Part shown: positions 21,139 to 29,330 of the stretch, piece after piece | Position numbering within the stretch: position 1 is the first letter of the stretch | Layout: every line of letters begins with the position of its first letter | Virus record (IMG/VR): IMGVR_UViG_3300042887_000389 | Location: 1-61,230 of that record | Direction: 5' to 3' (one strand) | DNA: 61,230 nt | Source of the DNA: a virus | The notes under the pieces: model-generated | Told to the model about the DNA's origin: nothing | Seen by the model: only the letters and a program-made list of their open reading frames with translations | Databases searched by the model: none | Position numbers and translations under genes: made by a program

Positions 21139-21423
21139 ATGAATCCTCAAGAAAATAGTAGGCTTGATTATATGGCAGCTGAATTGGATGCGTTAAAAAA
21201 TGACGTAGCTGAGGTTAAGGCTATTGTTAAAGACATGCATACTTTACTTTCAGGTAATCCTATTGACAGGGACTCCAATGGAATGATTGGAGACTTGAGG
21301 ACAATGAAGAAAGAGGTGTATGAATTAAAGTCTGAATTAAAGAAATACAAGAATTATTTTTATGCGCTTGTCACACTTGTTGGACTTGGTGCATTAAAAG
21401 TTATTGTTGAAATAATAAAATAG
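21139..21423 (+). CDS. Coiled-coil protein with C-terminal anchor, hemolysin XhlA-like
   Basis: A 94-residue protein: an acidic coiled coil (LDALKNDVAEVKAIVKDMH ... KKEVYELKSELKK) followed by one C-terminal membrane span (YFYALVTLVGLGALKVIVEI). That layout is the XhlA-type hemolysin/holin accessory protein. It heads the lysis cassette. Membrane-topology role is inferred from family layout. Confidence 0.68.
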   Translation: MNPQENSRLDYMAAELDALKNDVAEVKAIVKDMHTLLSGNPIDRDSNGMIGDLRTMKKEVYELKSELKKYKNYFYALVTLVGLGALKVIVEIIK

Positions 21424-21424
21424 A

Positions 21425-21547
21425 ATGGCAAAGGCAGTTGCAAGTGCAAGAAAAATTAGCTTCGGTAAAAGAAGAACAGGTGTGGCTAAGAAGTCATACG
21501 GTAAGTATAATCCAAAACCAAAAAAATATAGAGGACAAGGACGATGA
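21425..21547 (+). CDS. Very basic peptide (40 aa) with KKYRGQGR end
   Basis: A 40-codon ORF rich in Lys and Arg (ISFGKRRTGVAKKSYGKYN, then PKPKKYRGQGR), a pattern seen in small phage proteins of this kind. It overlaps the holin start as ATGA. Possibly nucleic-acid binding; function unknown. Confidence 0.6.
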   Translation: MAKAVASARKISFGKRRTGVAKKSYGKYNPKPKKYRGQGR

Positions 21548-21789
21548 AAAAGTTTTTTGAGTGGTCATCAGGATTTCTTTCCGAGAATGGACAAGCATCT
21601 AGCAAAAGATTTGTCGGTGTGTTTTCAGCAGTAGCATTGTGCTATACTTTATATGCCAACCATGATTCAGTTAATGAGCCATCAGAAGCACTTGTTTATT
21701 CGGTAGCTGCTTTGTCAGCTGCTGCTTTAGGAATTAGTGCGGCTGAAAAGATATTTAAGAACCCAATTAAAAAAGAAGAAAATGAGTGA
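21544..21789 (+). CDS. Putative holin (81 aa)
   Basis: An 81-residue protein with two hydrophobic spans (FVGVFSAVALCYTLYA and ALVYSVAALSAAALGIS) and a short charged C-terminal tail, the usual layout of a class II-like holin that forms pores in the inner membrane. It sits between an XhlA-like protein and the endolysin group. It overlaps its neighbours. Confidence 0.68.
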   Translation: MKKFFEWSSGFLSENGQASSKRFVGVFSAVALCYTLYANHDSVNEPSEALVYSVAALSAAALGISAAEKIFKNPIKKEENE

Positions 21790-22072
21790 GGAAAAAAAAG
21801 AAATTAAGGCAAACCCGTTACCAATTAGTTTTGCTGAATTTGCAAAAGAGCCTGTAAAAGGAATGTTATTCCTTGTGATTATTGCAATTGGATATCTGTA
21901 CATTGATGGAAAAATTAATTACACAAGCCAAATCGAAAAGCAAGGTGTGAAAATTGATGCTTTGGAGTTAAAGATTGACGCAGCAACAATTAATTTAAAA
22001 AGGTCTGATAGCTTATTGTCTGCTTCACTTGCTAAATTAACTACTTTGCAGGAGCTAGGTAAAATTAAATAA
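21782..22072 (+). CDS. Putative inner-membrane spanin-like protein (96 aa)
   Basis: From the ATG at 21782, 96 residues: a short cytosolic start, one membrane span (GMLFLVIIAIGYLYI) and a periplasmic coiled coil (KQGVKIDALELKIDAAT ... SDSLLSASLAKL). The layout fits an i-spanin, the next gene being a lipoprotein (o-spanin). An upstream ATG at 21737 would add a Lys-rich extension inside the holin frame, so I reject it. Confidence 0.62.
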   Translation: MSEEKKEIKANPLPISFAEFAKEPVKGMLFLVIIAIGYLYIDGKINYTSQIEKQGVKIDALELKIDAATINLKRSDSLLSASLAKLTTLQELGKIK

Positions 22073-22074
22073 CC

Positions 22075-22434
22075 ATGAAATACTTGTTGATTTTATCATT
22101 GCTTGTTTTGGCTTCTTGTGGTAAAGAAGAAGTTTTGGAAGAAGTCCAAGTAACGGATAGTTTGTTTGTTAAAAGCGATAGCTTATTTAAGCAAGCTACT
22201 ATTACATTGCCAAAGTCAGACAAGCAGTTTACAAAGTTAGTAGAGAAAGTAGACAGGAAAATTGAAACTCTAAAAACTGAGGTTATTGTAGCAAAGAAAG
22301 CAGTTGAGTTGGCTAAGGCTGAAAAAACAATTGTTTATATTAGAGATACTATTTTCATTAAAGAGGAAAAGAATTTTTGGGGAAAGAAGAAAGTGACAAT
22401 AGATTCTACTGGATTAGATTCACTTAACAACTAA
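22075..22434 (+). CDS. Putative outer-membrane spanin lipoprotein (119 aa)
   Basis: The signal peptide MKYLLILSLLVLASCGKEE ends in a lipobox LASC (Cys15), then a charged coiled-coil region and the sequence IVYIRDTIFIK. It follows the spanin-like protein by two bases and precedes the peptidase. Together they would join and disrupt inner and outer membranes after murein cleavage. The role is inferred from context and layout. Confidence 0.66.
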   Translation: MKYLLILSLLVLASCGKEEVLEEVQVTDSLFVKSDSLFKQATITLPKSDKQFTKLVEKVDRKIETLKTEVIVAKKAVELAKAEKTIVYIRDTIFIKEEKNFWGKKKVTIDSTGLDSLNN

Positions 22435-22439
22435 ATCAA

Positions 22440-22901
22440 ATGAAAATTAGTCAACACTTAAATCTATCAGAGCTTACTAGAAGTGACTCTGCGAAACGTA
22501 ACGGCATTGATAATAATCCTACTGCCGAGCACTTAGAGAACTTTAAGTTGCTTGCAGAGAAAGTATTCGAGCCTATCCGATTGCACTTTGGAGTTCCTAT
22601 TCATATCAGTTCTGGGTACAGATCAGAGGCTCTTAATAAATTCATTAAGGGTAGTTCATCATCTCAGCATTGTAAGGGTCAAGCGATTGACATCGATATG
22701 GATGGAAGCAGCAGTGGCGTTACTAATGCTGACGTTTATAATTTTATTAAGGACAATCTTAATTTCGACCAACTAATTTGGGAGTTTGGGACTGACAAAA
22801 ATCCTGATTGGGTGCACGTATCTTATACTAAAGACAAAAACAGAAAGCAAAAGTTAAAAGCTGTTCGTAGTAATGGTAAGACTTCTTACCTTAATCTTTA
22901 G
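22440..22901 (+). CDS. Endolysin, peptidase M15 family
   Basis: A 153-residue zinc peptidase that cuts the peptide bridges of peptidoglycan. Conserved motifs: SSGYRS (57-62), QHCKGQAIDID (His77, Asp84) and DWVHVSY (His126, with Asp123 as probable catalytic residue). The leader AAATCAAATG precedes the ATG. It lacks a signal peptide and depends on the holin. Confidence 0.9.
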   Translation: MKISQHLNLSELTRSDSAKRNGIDNNPTAEHLENFKLLAEKVFEPIRLHFGVPIHISSGYRSEALNKFIKGSSSSQHCKGQAIDIDMDGSSSGVTNADVYNFIKDNLNFDQLIWEFGTDKNPDWVHVSYTKDKNRKQKLKAVRSNGKTSYLNL

Positions 22902-22909
22902 TATATTTG
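22902..22909 (+). promoter_or_regulatory. Putative -7 promoter element TATATTTG
   Basis: Exact TATATTTG immediately after the endolysin stop and 19 bases before the fibre ATG at 22929. A -33 element is not obvious. It probably drives the fibre gene. Confidence 0.62.
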
Positions 22910-22928
22910 TTTAATTACTTAATAGATA

Positions 22929-25900
22929 ATGGCAAAGATAAGTACATACCCCATTCTTTCTACACCTACCCTCAATGACCTGCTCATAGGTACAGATGTA
23001 GAAAACTTAAATATCACCAAAAACTTTTCTATTGGAGATATTGCTAGCTTTATTGTTGGTGGTAGTTATGTTCCATACGTTGGTGCAACTGGTAATGTAA
23101 ATCTAGGCGCATTTAATATTACCTCCTCATCATTTATTGTTGGTGGAGGATTAGCAACGCAGTTCTTAAAGGCTAACGGCACGCTTGACTCAACAGTCTA
23201 TCAGCCTGCTGGTAACTATATTACTCAATTATCAGGTGAGGCAACTGCTTCAGGTCCTGGTAATGCTAGTGTTACCTTAAGTAATAGTGCTGTAATTAAC
23301 AAAGTTTTAACAGGTCTTACTATTACAGGAAGTGTAATTGTTGCAACTGATAGCATACTTACTGCATTTGGTAAGGTCCAGAATCAAATCAACACTCTTG
23401 TTGGTGGTGTTCAGTATCAGGGCACGTGGAATGCTGCTACTAACACTCCAACATTAACAAGTTCAGTTGGTGTTCAGGGTCATTACTACGTAGTAAGTGT
23501 ACCAGGAAGCACAAATCTTAATGGGATTACTGACTGGAAGCTTGGCGACTGGGCAATTTATAACGGAACTGCTTGGGACAAGATTGACAATACAGATGCT
23601 GTTATAAGTGTAAATGGGGAAGTTGGAGCTGTTGTTCTTACAACAACTAATATTAGTGAAGGAACCAATTTGTACTTTACTAATTCACGTGCTAGGACTG
23701 CAATAAACTTAACTACCACTGGTAACAGTGGAGCAGCAACTTACAATAATACTAATGGATTCTTTAATATCCCTGAGTATACATTATCAGGTCTTGGTGG
23801 AGTCCCTTTAACAAGACAGCTAACTATTAATGGTACAGCATTTGACTTATCAGCAAATAGAAGTTGGAACGTAGGGACTGTAACAAGTGTAGGGACTAAT
23901 GCTCCATTGACAGGTGGTACTATTACAGGGTCTGGAACGATAGGCATTACGCAGGCAGGAGCAAGTTCAGATGGATATCTGTCTAGTACTGATTGGACTA
24001 CATTTAACAGTAAGCAGAATGTTATTACTAATCCTGTAACAGGGACTGGTACGGCATTCTTTTTGCCTATGTGGGCAAGTGCTAGTAGCCTTATTAATAG
24101 CCCCCTTTCTTATGCTTCGGATGCGTTTACCTTTGGGTATAATAGCGCAACTGGGGGTACTGTAAACTTCACAAATAGTGGATTAACTCCTTACACGTAT
24201 TCAATTCAGATGAATAACTTCGGGTCACCGAGATCAACTATTCATAGTTATACTGATGGGGTAGTAGTACAATCTATTGGTGGCACTCAGGTGTCTAGGA
24301 TTTTTGCTAATGGAAACACTGTTTTGGGGATTGGTATTGTTGATAATGGGAATAAACTTGAGATAGAGGGTAGTCTAAAGGTTAACACAATTGATAATGC
24401 TACTACTGATACGGATAGATTTCTAGTATCAGACTTAGGGGTTATCAAATATAGGACAGGCACTGAGTTGCGTTCAGATATTGGCGCAGGCGTTGGTTCT
24501 GTTACAAGTGTGGGCCTTACTATGCCTTCAGCATTTAGTGTCGCTAACAGCCCTGTAACAGGCTCAGGGACGCTTGCTGTAACAGGAGCAGGTAGTGCAT
24601 CTCAGTACGTTAGAGGGGATGGAACATTGGCTGACTTTCCTACAACTACAGGAGGAGGCTCTTCAGTTAGCTACTACTTGAATGGTTCAGTAAGTCAGGG
24701 TACTATTGGTGGGGTTGCTTATAGAGAACTAAGCGAGATTCCTATTTTTGGAGCAGGAACAGATATAAGTATTGCTGCTGATGGTTACATTGCTTCTTTT
24801 ATTACTGATGCTGGTGACCCTTCTTTGCTTAATATTCCTGCCGGTAACTGGAACTTTGAAACATACTTTAGCGCATCTAGTGGTGGGGGAACACCTACAT
24901 TCTATGTTGAGTTATATAGATATGACGGCACTACTTTTACTCTTATAGCTTCAAGTAGTGGCACTCCTGAGTTAATTTCTTTTGGGACAAATATACAGCC
25001 ATACTTTTCTACTCTTGCTGTTCCTCAAACTGCATTAGCATTAACAGATAGGCTTGCTATTAGATACTATGTAGCAACATCAGGTAGAACTATTACACTT
25101 CATACTGAAGACAATCACCTTTGCCAAGTTATTACCACGTTCTCCAATGGGTTAACTGCATTGAATGGATTAACAGAGCAGGTTCAATATTTTCAAGTTG
25201 GAACTTCAGGAACCGACTTTAATATAGTAAGTTCAGTTGCTACCCACACCTTTAATCTTCCAGATGCCTCTACTTCGAATAGAGGGGTAGTAACTACAGG
25301 CACCCAAACCTTTGCAGGTTATAAAATATTTAACGGCACAATAGGTGCAAATGTAGACATCCAACTAGCAACACAAGGAACTGCCCTAAATACCTTTATC
25401 AAAAACATCAATGCTACAGGGCAGACTTCCATAGGGTCAAACGGATTCGGCTTTAATAACGCTAACAATATTTACTTCTCAGGGTCAAGTAAAGGAGGAG
25501 GTATCATTGCATTCAATAACACAGGGAATCAAACCTATACCCTTCAGAATGCTTCAGGTACTCTTGCTTTCACTTCGGATCTAGGTGGCTATTTACCTTT
25601 AACAGGTGGTACTTTGACCGGTGCTTTGAATGGAACTAGTGCAAATTTCACAGGAAATCTTGGATCAGATACTTCAGTTTTTGCAAATCAGGCTTTCAGG
25701 TCATTGCATTCAGGTTCTGTATCTACTATAAATGGTTATAATTCAATTCAAGGAGATGCAAATGGATTTATAGTAGCAAATACTACAAAAGGATTCAGAA
25801 TTAATTTTCCATCAAATTCTAGTTTTACACAAACTTTGCCTGATGCATCAGGTACTATAGCCTTGACTAGCAACCTATCTGCTTACTTACCTTTGGCAGG

Positions 25901-27893
25901 TGGTACTTTGACAGGTGCTTTGAACGGGACTAGTGCTAGTTTTAGTTCTACAATTACTGCACAAAGTAGCGGTGGTAGTGGATTAAGAGTGTATGGTGGT
26001 AGTGGAACTAATCAATGGGATATTTATTTAAACAGCACTAATCTAAGATTCTCAGATAATACAGGTACAGGTTCTATAGTTTTTGACAGGCCTTTGAACG
26101 GGACTAGTGCTAGTTTTACGGGGGATGTTTCATTATCGGGGGCACAAAATGTAAGATGGGGTTTAGATGATGGCTCTGCAAATGCTAGATCATGGGGAAT
26201 AAGAAACGGATATAATGCTTCAGGTGATTTTGTAATTCTTTCATCTTCTACAAATAATACAACCTTAAATACAGTACAATTACAAATAGCAAGAACAGGC
26301 GCGGCTACCTTTTCAGGTGCTTTGAACGGGACTAGTGCTAGTTTTACGGGTACTGTTATAACTCCTTTTATTAATGTAAATTCAGCAAGTGGTCAAATAG
26401 GTAGTTTTAGAAGCACTAGCGTTAATGGTGGTTATGTTACTTGGGAATCTAGTACAGGCACGATTGCGGATATTGGGACAGTTCAGCAAATTTTTGGAAC
26501 AGGAGGTAATGACACTTTTGGCATAAATGCAAGAGGTGCTAGATCTTTAATATTTGGAACAAACAATACTGCAAGATTCACCCTAGCCTCCACAGGTGCG
26601 GCTACCTTCTCAAGTAGCGTGACGGCAACAAGCGGTTCTTTGTTTAACAATAATTCGGGAGTATTAACTCAAGACATTTTAACAATTAGAGGCGGGGGTT
26701 CAAGCGGTGCCTTTGGGTTTAGAGTTGAGGCAAATAATGGTGAATCTATTTTTAGAACTAGTAATTTTACATATAATGTTTTAATGTGTGAAAACGCAGG
26801 AAATGTAGGCATAGGCACGGCTAGTCCTTCAGGCAAATTACATATTGTAACACCCGCGGGGGCTGATTTTCAAACCGCAATTAATTTAGAAAAAGCAGGT
26901 GGATTTGGAAATGTAAATTTGCAATCTTATTATATTGATGTACCTAATTATGGATTAGCAGTAAAGGTTGGAAATGTTACGGGAATGGTTGTCAATGGTG
27001 CCGGTCAAGTAGGCATCGGTACTACTACTCCTCAAGCGACTTTAGATGTTGCAGGAAACATAAGAGTAGGTAATCAATTAGATAGCACTTCAAGATATGT
27101 AGGCAAGATAGGTACTGGCGGTAGTATTAGAAATGCCATAGGATTTATTAGCAGTTCTACAGAAGATTATGTGATGATTAATACTCACCTCTCAGGTCAA
27201 AGAAGTGGTGAATGCGCACGATTTACTGGTGCAGGATACTTGAAGGCTAGTCCTACGGGAACATATACTTACGGAAACAATGTTTATACTTTTCATAGTA
27301 TTGAAAATAATGTAGCAGATTGGGCAGCAGGAATAGTTAATAATTCAGCATCAAATAATTATGGACTTTTAATTACATATCCTAACAATGCTCCAAATGG
27401 CGGAGATAATTGGTTTATATTTTGTTCAGATTTGCAGAATGCTAGATTTAGAGTTGCATCAAATGGAAACGTAACCAACACAAACGGATCTTATGGTTCT
27501 ATTTCAGATATTAAACTAAAAGAGAATATCACAGATGCTACCCCTAAATTAGAAGACCTTCTAAAAGTCAAGATTAGAAACTACAATTTGATAGGGGAAG
27601 AGACCAAGCAAATAGGGGTAATTGCTCAAGAACTTGAGGAAGTATTCCCTGCAATGATTGACGAATCCGAAGACTTTGAAGAGGTAGAAGTACCACAACT
27701 TGATGAGGAAGGAAACGAGATGCTAAATGAGGAAGGCGAAGTAGTAACTACCAAGCAAAGAGTAAGCAAAGGTACTACCACCAAGTCTGTTAAATATTCA
27801 GTATTCGTACCTATGTTGATCAAGGCTATCCAAGAACAGCAGGAGATTATAAATGAAATGAGAGCAGAAATAGATTCACTTAAAACCAAATAA
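22929..27893 (+). CDS. Long tail fibre with C-terminal S74 chaperone domain
   Basis: A 1654-residue Gly/Ser/Thr/Asn-rich protein, the probable receptor-binding fibre. The N-terminal anchor contains LIGTDVENLNITKNFSIGD; the shaft has many repeats such as LTGGTLTGALNGTSASF and collagen-like segments. The C-terminus (about 1524 on) has SDIKLKENI with Ser1526, then a Lys/Glu/Leu-rich domain typical of Peptidase_S74 intramolecular chaperones, which fold the trimer and then cut themselves off. It is followed by a tiny ORF and a short paralogue that has the same N-terminal anchor motif. Confidence 0.88.
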   Translation: MAKISTYPILSTPTLNDLLIGTDVENLNITKNFSIGDIASFIVGGSYVPYVGATGNVNLGAFNITSSSFIVGGGLATQFLKANGTLDSTVYQPAGNYITQLSGEATASGPGNASVTLSNSAVINKVLTGLTITGSVIVATDSILTAFGKVQNQINTLVGGVQYQGTWNAATNTPTLTSSVGVQGHYYVVSVPGSTNLNGITDWKLGDWAIYNGTAWDKIDNTDAVISVNGEVGAVVLTTTNISEGTNLYFTNSRARTAINLTTTGNSGAATYNNTNGFFNIPEYTLSGLGGVPLTRQLTINGTAFDLSANRSWNVGTVTSVGTNAPLTGGTITGSGTIGITQAGASSDGYLSSTDWTTFNSKQNVITNPVTGTGTAFFLPMWASASSLINSPLSYASDAFTFGYNSATGGTVNFTNSGLTPYTYSIQMNNFGSPRSTIHSYTDGVVVQSIGGTQVSRIFANGNTVLGIGIVDNGNKLEIEGSLKVNTIDNATTDTDRFLVSDLGVIKYRTGTELRSDIGAGVGSVTSVGLTMPSAFSVANSPVTGSGTLAVTGAGSASQYVRGDGTLADFPTTTGGGSSVSYYLNGSVSQGTIGGVAYRELSEIPIFGAGTDISIAADGYIASFITDAGDPSLLNIPAGNWNFETYFSASSGGGTPTFYVELYRYDGTTFTLIASSSGTPELISFGTNIQPYFSTLAVPQTALALTDRLAIRYYVATSGRTITLHTEDNHLCQVITTFSNGLTALNGLTEQVQYFQVGTSGTDFNIVSSVATHTFNLPDASTSNRGVVTTGTQTFAGYKIFNGTIGANVDIQLATQGTALNTFIKNINATGQTSIGSNGFGFNNANNIYFSGSSKGGGIIAFNNTGNQTYTLQNASGTLAFTSDLGGYLPLTGGTLTGALNGTSANFTGNLGSDTSVFANQAFRSLHSGSVSTINGYNSIQGDANGFIVANTTKGFRINFPSNSSFTQTLPDASGTIALTSNLSAYLPLAGGTLTGALNGTSASFSSTITAQSSGGSGLRVYGGSGTNQWDIYLNSTNLRFSDNTGTGSIVFDRPLNGTSASFTGDVSLSGAQNVRWGLDDGSANARSWGIRNGYNASGDFVILSSSTNNTTLNTVQLQIARTGAATFSGALNGTSASFTGTVITPFINVNSASGQIGSFRSTSVNGGYVTWESSTGTIADIGTVQQIFGTGGNDTFGINARGARSLIFGTNNTARFTLASTGAATFSSSVTATSGSLFNNNSGVLTQDILTIRGGGSSGAFGFRVEANNGESIFRTSNFTYNVLMCENAGNVGIGTASPSGKLHIVTPAGADFQTAINLEKAGGFGNVNLQSYYIDVPNYGLAVKVGNVTGMVVNGAGQVGIGTTTPQATLDVAGNIRVGNQLDSTSRYVGKIGTGGSIRNAIGFISSSTEDYVMINTHLSGQRSGECARFTGAGYLKASPTGTYTYGNNVYTFHSIENNVADWAAGIVNNSASNNYGLLITYPNNAPNGGDNWFIFCSDLQNARFRVASNGNVTNTNGSYGSISDIKLKENITDATPKLEDLLKVKIRNYNLIGEETKQIGVIAQELEEVFPAMIDESEDFEEVEVPQLDEEGNEMLNEEGEVVTTKQRVSKGTTTKSVKYSVFVPMLIKAIQEQQEIINEMRAEIDSLKTK
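25919..26346 (+). repeat. Three identical 26-bp repeats in the fibre gene
   Basis: The 26-bp word beginning TTTGAACGGGACTAG recurs exactly at 25919-25944, 26093-26118 and 26321-26346; a diverged copy is at about 25624. They encode the LNGTSASF unit of the shaft and could support recombination that changes fibre length. Confidence 0.85.
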
Positions 27894-27900
27894 AAACAAA

Positions 27901-27969
27901 ATGAAAATCACGCTTAACGAAGACCAAATCAAAATGCTAGAAGCATGGGCCGGGATGTCCTTCATTTAA
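27901..27969 (+). CDS. Possible tiny peptide (22 aa) after the fibre
   Basis: An ORF of 22 codons (MKITLNEDQIKMLEAWAGM, then SFI) with an ATG 7 bases after the fibre stop and a stop 13 bases before the next ATG. Amphipathic helix. It could be a translated peptide or a remnant; no family known. Confidence 0.35.
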   Translation: MKITLNEDQIKMLEAWAGMSFI

Positions 27970-27982
27970 ATAAAAATATACC

Positions 27983-28225
27983 ATGTCAACTATTAATTCA
28001 TACGCTAACGATACCACTCCATCTTACACTGATAAGTTGATTGGAACAGATGCACAGGATAGCAACAAGACTAAGAACTTTACTATCGGAACAATTCTAT
28101 CAATGCCTCTACCATCTGTACCTGTATACGCTAACAATACAGCGGCACTAGCAGGTGGTCTTGTGGCAGGCAACGTGTACCGAATCACAGGGACAGGACA
28201 ACTAGGAGTGGTATATACTCCATAA
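27983..28225 (+). CDS. Short fibre-like protein sharing the fibre anchor (80 aa)
   Basis: An 80-residue protein whose first half, KLIGTDAQDSNKTKNFTIGT, matches the fibre N-terminal anchor LIGTDVENLNITKNFSIGD. The rest is a compact beta-rich end (LVAGNVYRITGTGQLGVVY). It is either a short accessory fibre or an anchor module cassette. Confidence 0.68.
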   Translation: MSTINSYANDTTPSYTDKLIGTDAQDSNKTKNFTIGTILSMPLPSVPVYANNTAALAGGLVAGNVYRITGTGQLGVVYTP

Positions 28226-28249
28226 TCCTGCCTAATAAAATTTAATCTA

Positions 28250-28477
28250 ATGGACATAAGAAAAATATCAGTAGGACCAGACTATAAGGGTAGCTCCATG
28301 CACTACATCGTAGGGCAGAAGGTACTTGGTGATAGTCATGAGATTCATCTCATTAAGTTCACCATAGACACAGGAGCAATTAGAATTTATATTATCAACG
28401 AGAAGCAGGAGGTAGTTCTTTGGAAGGAGTTCAACTACACTATGCCTGTTGCAATTGAATACAATATAAACTACTAA
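28250..28477 (+). CDS. Hypothetical beta-rich protein (75 aa)
   Basis: A 75-residue protein composed mostly of alternating strands (HEIHLIKFTIDTGAIRIYII). Its stop and the next ATG overlap by one base. Placed between fibre-related genes and the terminase; no family recognised. Confidence 0.6.
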   Translation: MDIRKISVGPDYKGSSMHYIVGQKVLGDSHEIHLIKFTIDTGAIRIYIINEKQEVVLWKEFNYTMPVAIEYNINY

Positions 28478-29040
28478 TGCAGTCCCCATTTGATTTTATC
28501 GTGAAGCCAATAAATGGTGAGCGATACAACAACACCAAGGACATTGGTGGCATTGAGTTTATTGTCAACACATCAGAGGAGGACCACAAGTTCTCCAACA
28601 GATATGCTGAGGTGATCGAGGTGCCCTATGGATACGATGGTCCTGTGCAGCAGGGTGATACACTATTGGTACACCATAATGCATTTAAGTTCTACAATGA
28701 CATTAGAGGTAGACGTAAGAGTGGTCGGTCATTTTTTAGAGACGATAAGTTCTTCATAGAGCCTGACCAGTTCTACCTATATCGCAGAGGCGATATTTGG
28801 TACACCTATGACCGCTACTGCTTTGTTAAGCCTATCCCAGCAATTGATAGTTACATTAAGAAGCCATTCACTCACGAGCCACTCATGGGAGAGATGGTTT
28901 ACCCTAATGCCTATCTCCTATCTCAAGGTATTCGTACAGGTGACAAGATATGCTTCAAGCCAGACAGTGAGTATGAGTTTGATGTGGATGGGGAGAAGTT
29001 GTATAGGATGTTTGACCATCAGATAACTATCAAGCTATGA
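28477..29040 (+). CDS. Hypothetical protein (187 aa), possible Cpn10-like fold
   Basis: A 187-residue protein. The segment AEVIEVPYGYDGPVQQGDTL followed by LLVHHNAFKFY and a late strand RYCFVKPI recall the GroES layout (glycine turn, GDTV strand, C-terminal strand). No mobile-loop motif is visible, so it remains hypothetical. It ends in an ATGA overlap with the terminase-adjacent gene. Confidence 0.55.
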   Translation: MQSPFDFIVKPINGERYNNTKDIGGIEFIVNTSEEDHKFSNRYAEVIEVPYGYDGPVQQGDTLLVHHNAFKFYNDIRGRRKSGRSFFRDDKFFIEPDQFYLYRRGDIWYTYDRYCFVKPIPAIDSYIKKPFTHEPLMGEMVYPNAYLLSQGIRTGDKICFKPDSEYEFDVDGEKLYRMFDHQITIKL

Positions 29041-29330
29041 GAGACCCTAAAGAAATTAAGTTAAAGATAATTGAGGCAGGGCACCAGGCTGTAGAGCAAC
29101 TAATTAAGGTCGCCAAGGAGGCCATCATTAAGCATGAGGATGACGATGAGTTGTCTGCTGACAGATTAAAGAATGCCGCAGCGACAAAGAAGTTAGCCAT
29201 CTTTGATGCGTTTGAGATTCTCAACAGAATAGAGGCTGAGCGTGAAGCTCTTGAGATGTTGGACAAGGGAGTGAACAGAACAGAAACTAAACAAGGATTT
29301 GCAGAGCGAAGGTCTATATCGAATCGTTAA
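29037..29330 (+). CDS. Candidate small terminase subunit (97 aa)
   Basis: A 97-residue helical, charged protein directly upstream of and overlapping the large terminase gene. Position and helical composition suit a small terminase that recognises packaging DNA, but no helix-turn-helix signature is clear. It overlaps terL by 32 bp. Confidence 0.5.
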   Translation: MRDPKEIKLKIIEAGHQAVEQLIKVAKEAIIKHEDDDELSADRLKNAAATKKLAIFDAFEILNRIEAEREALEMLDKGVNRTETKQGFAERRSISNR

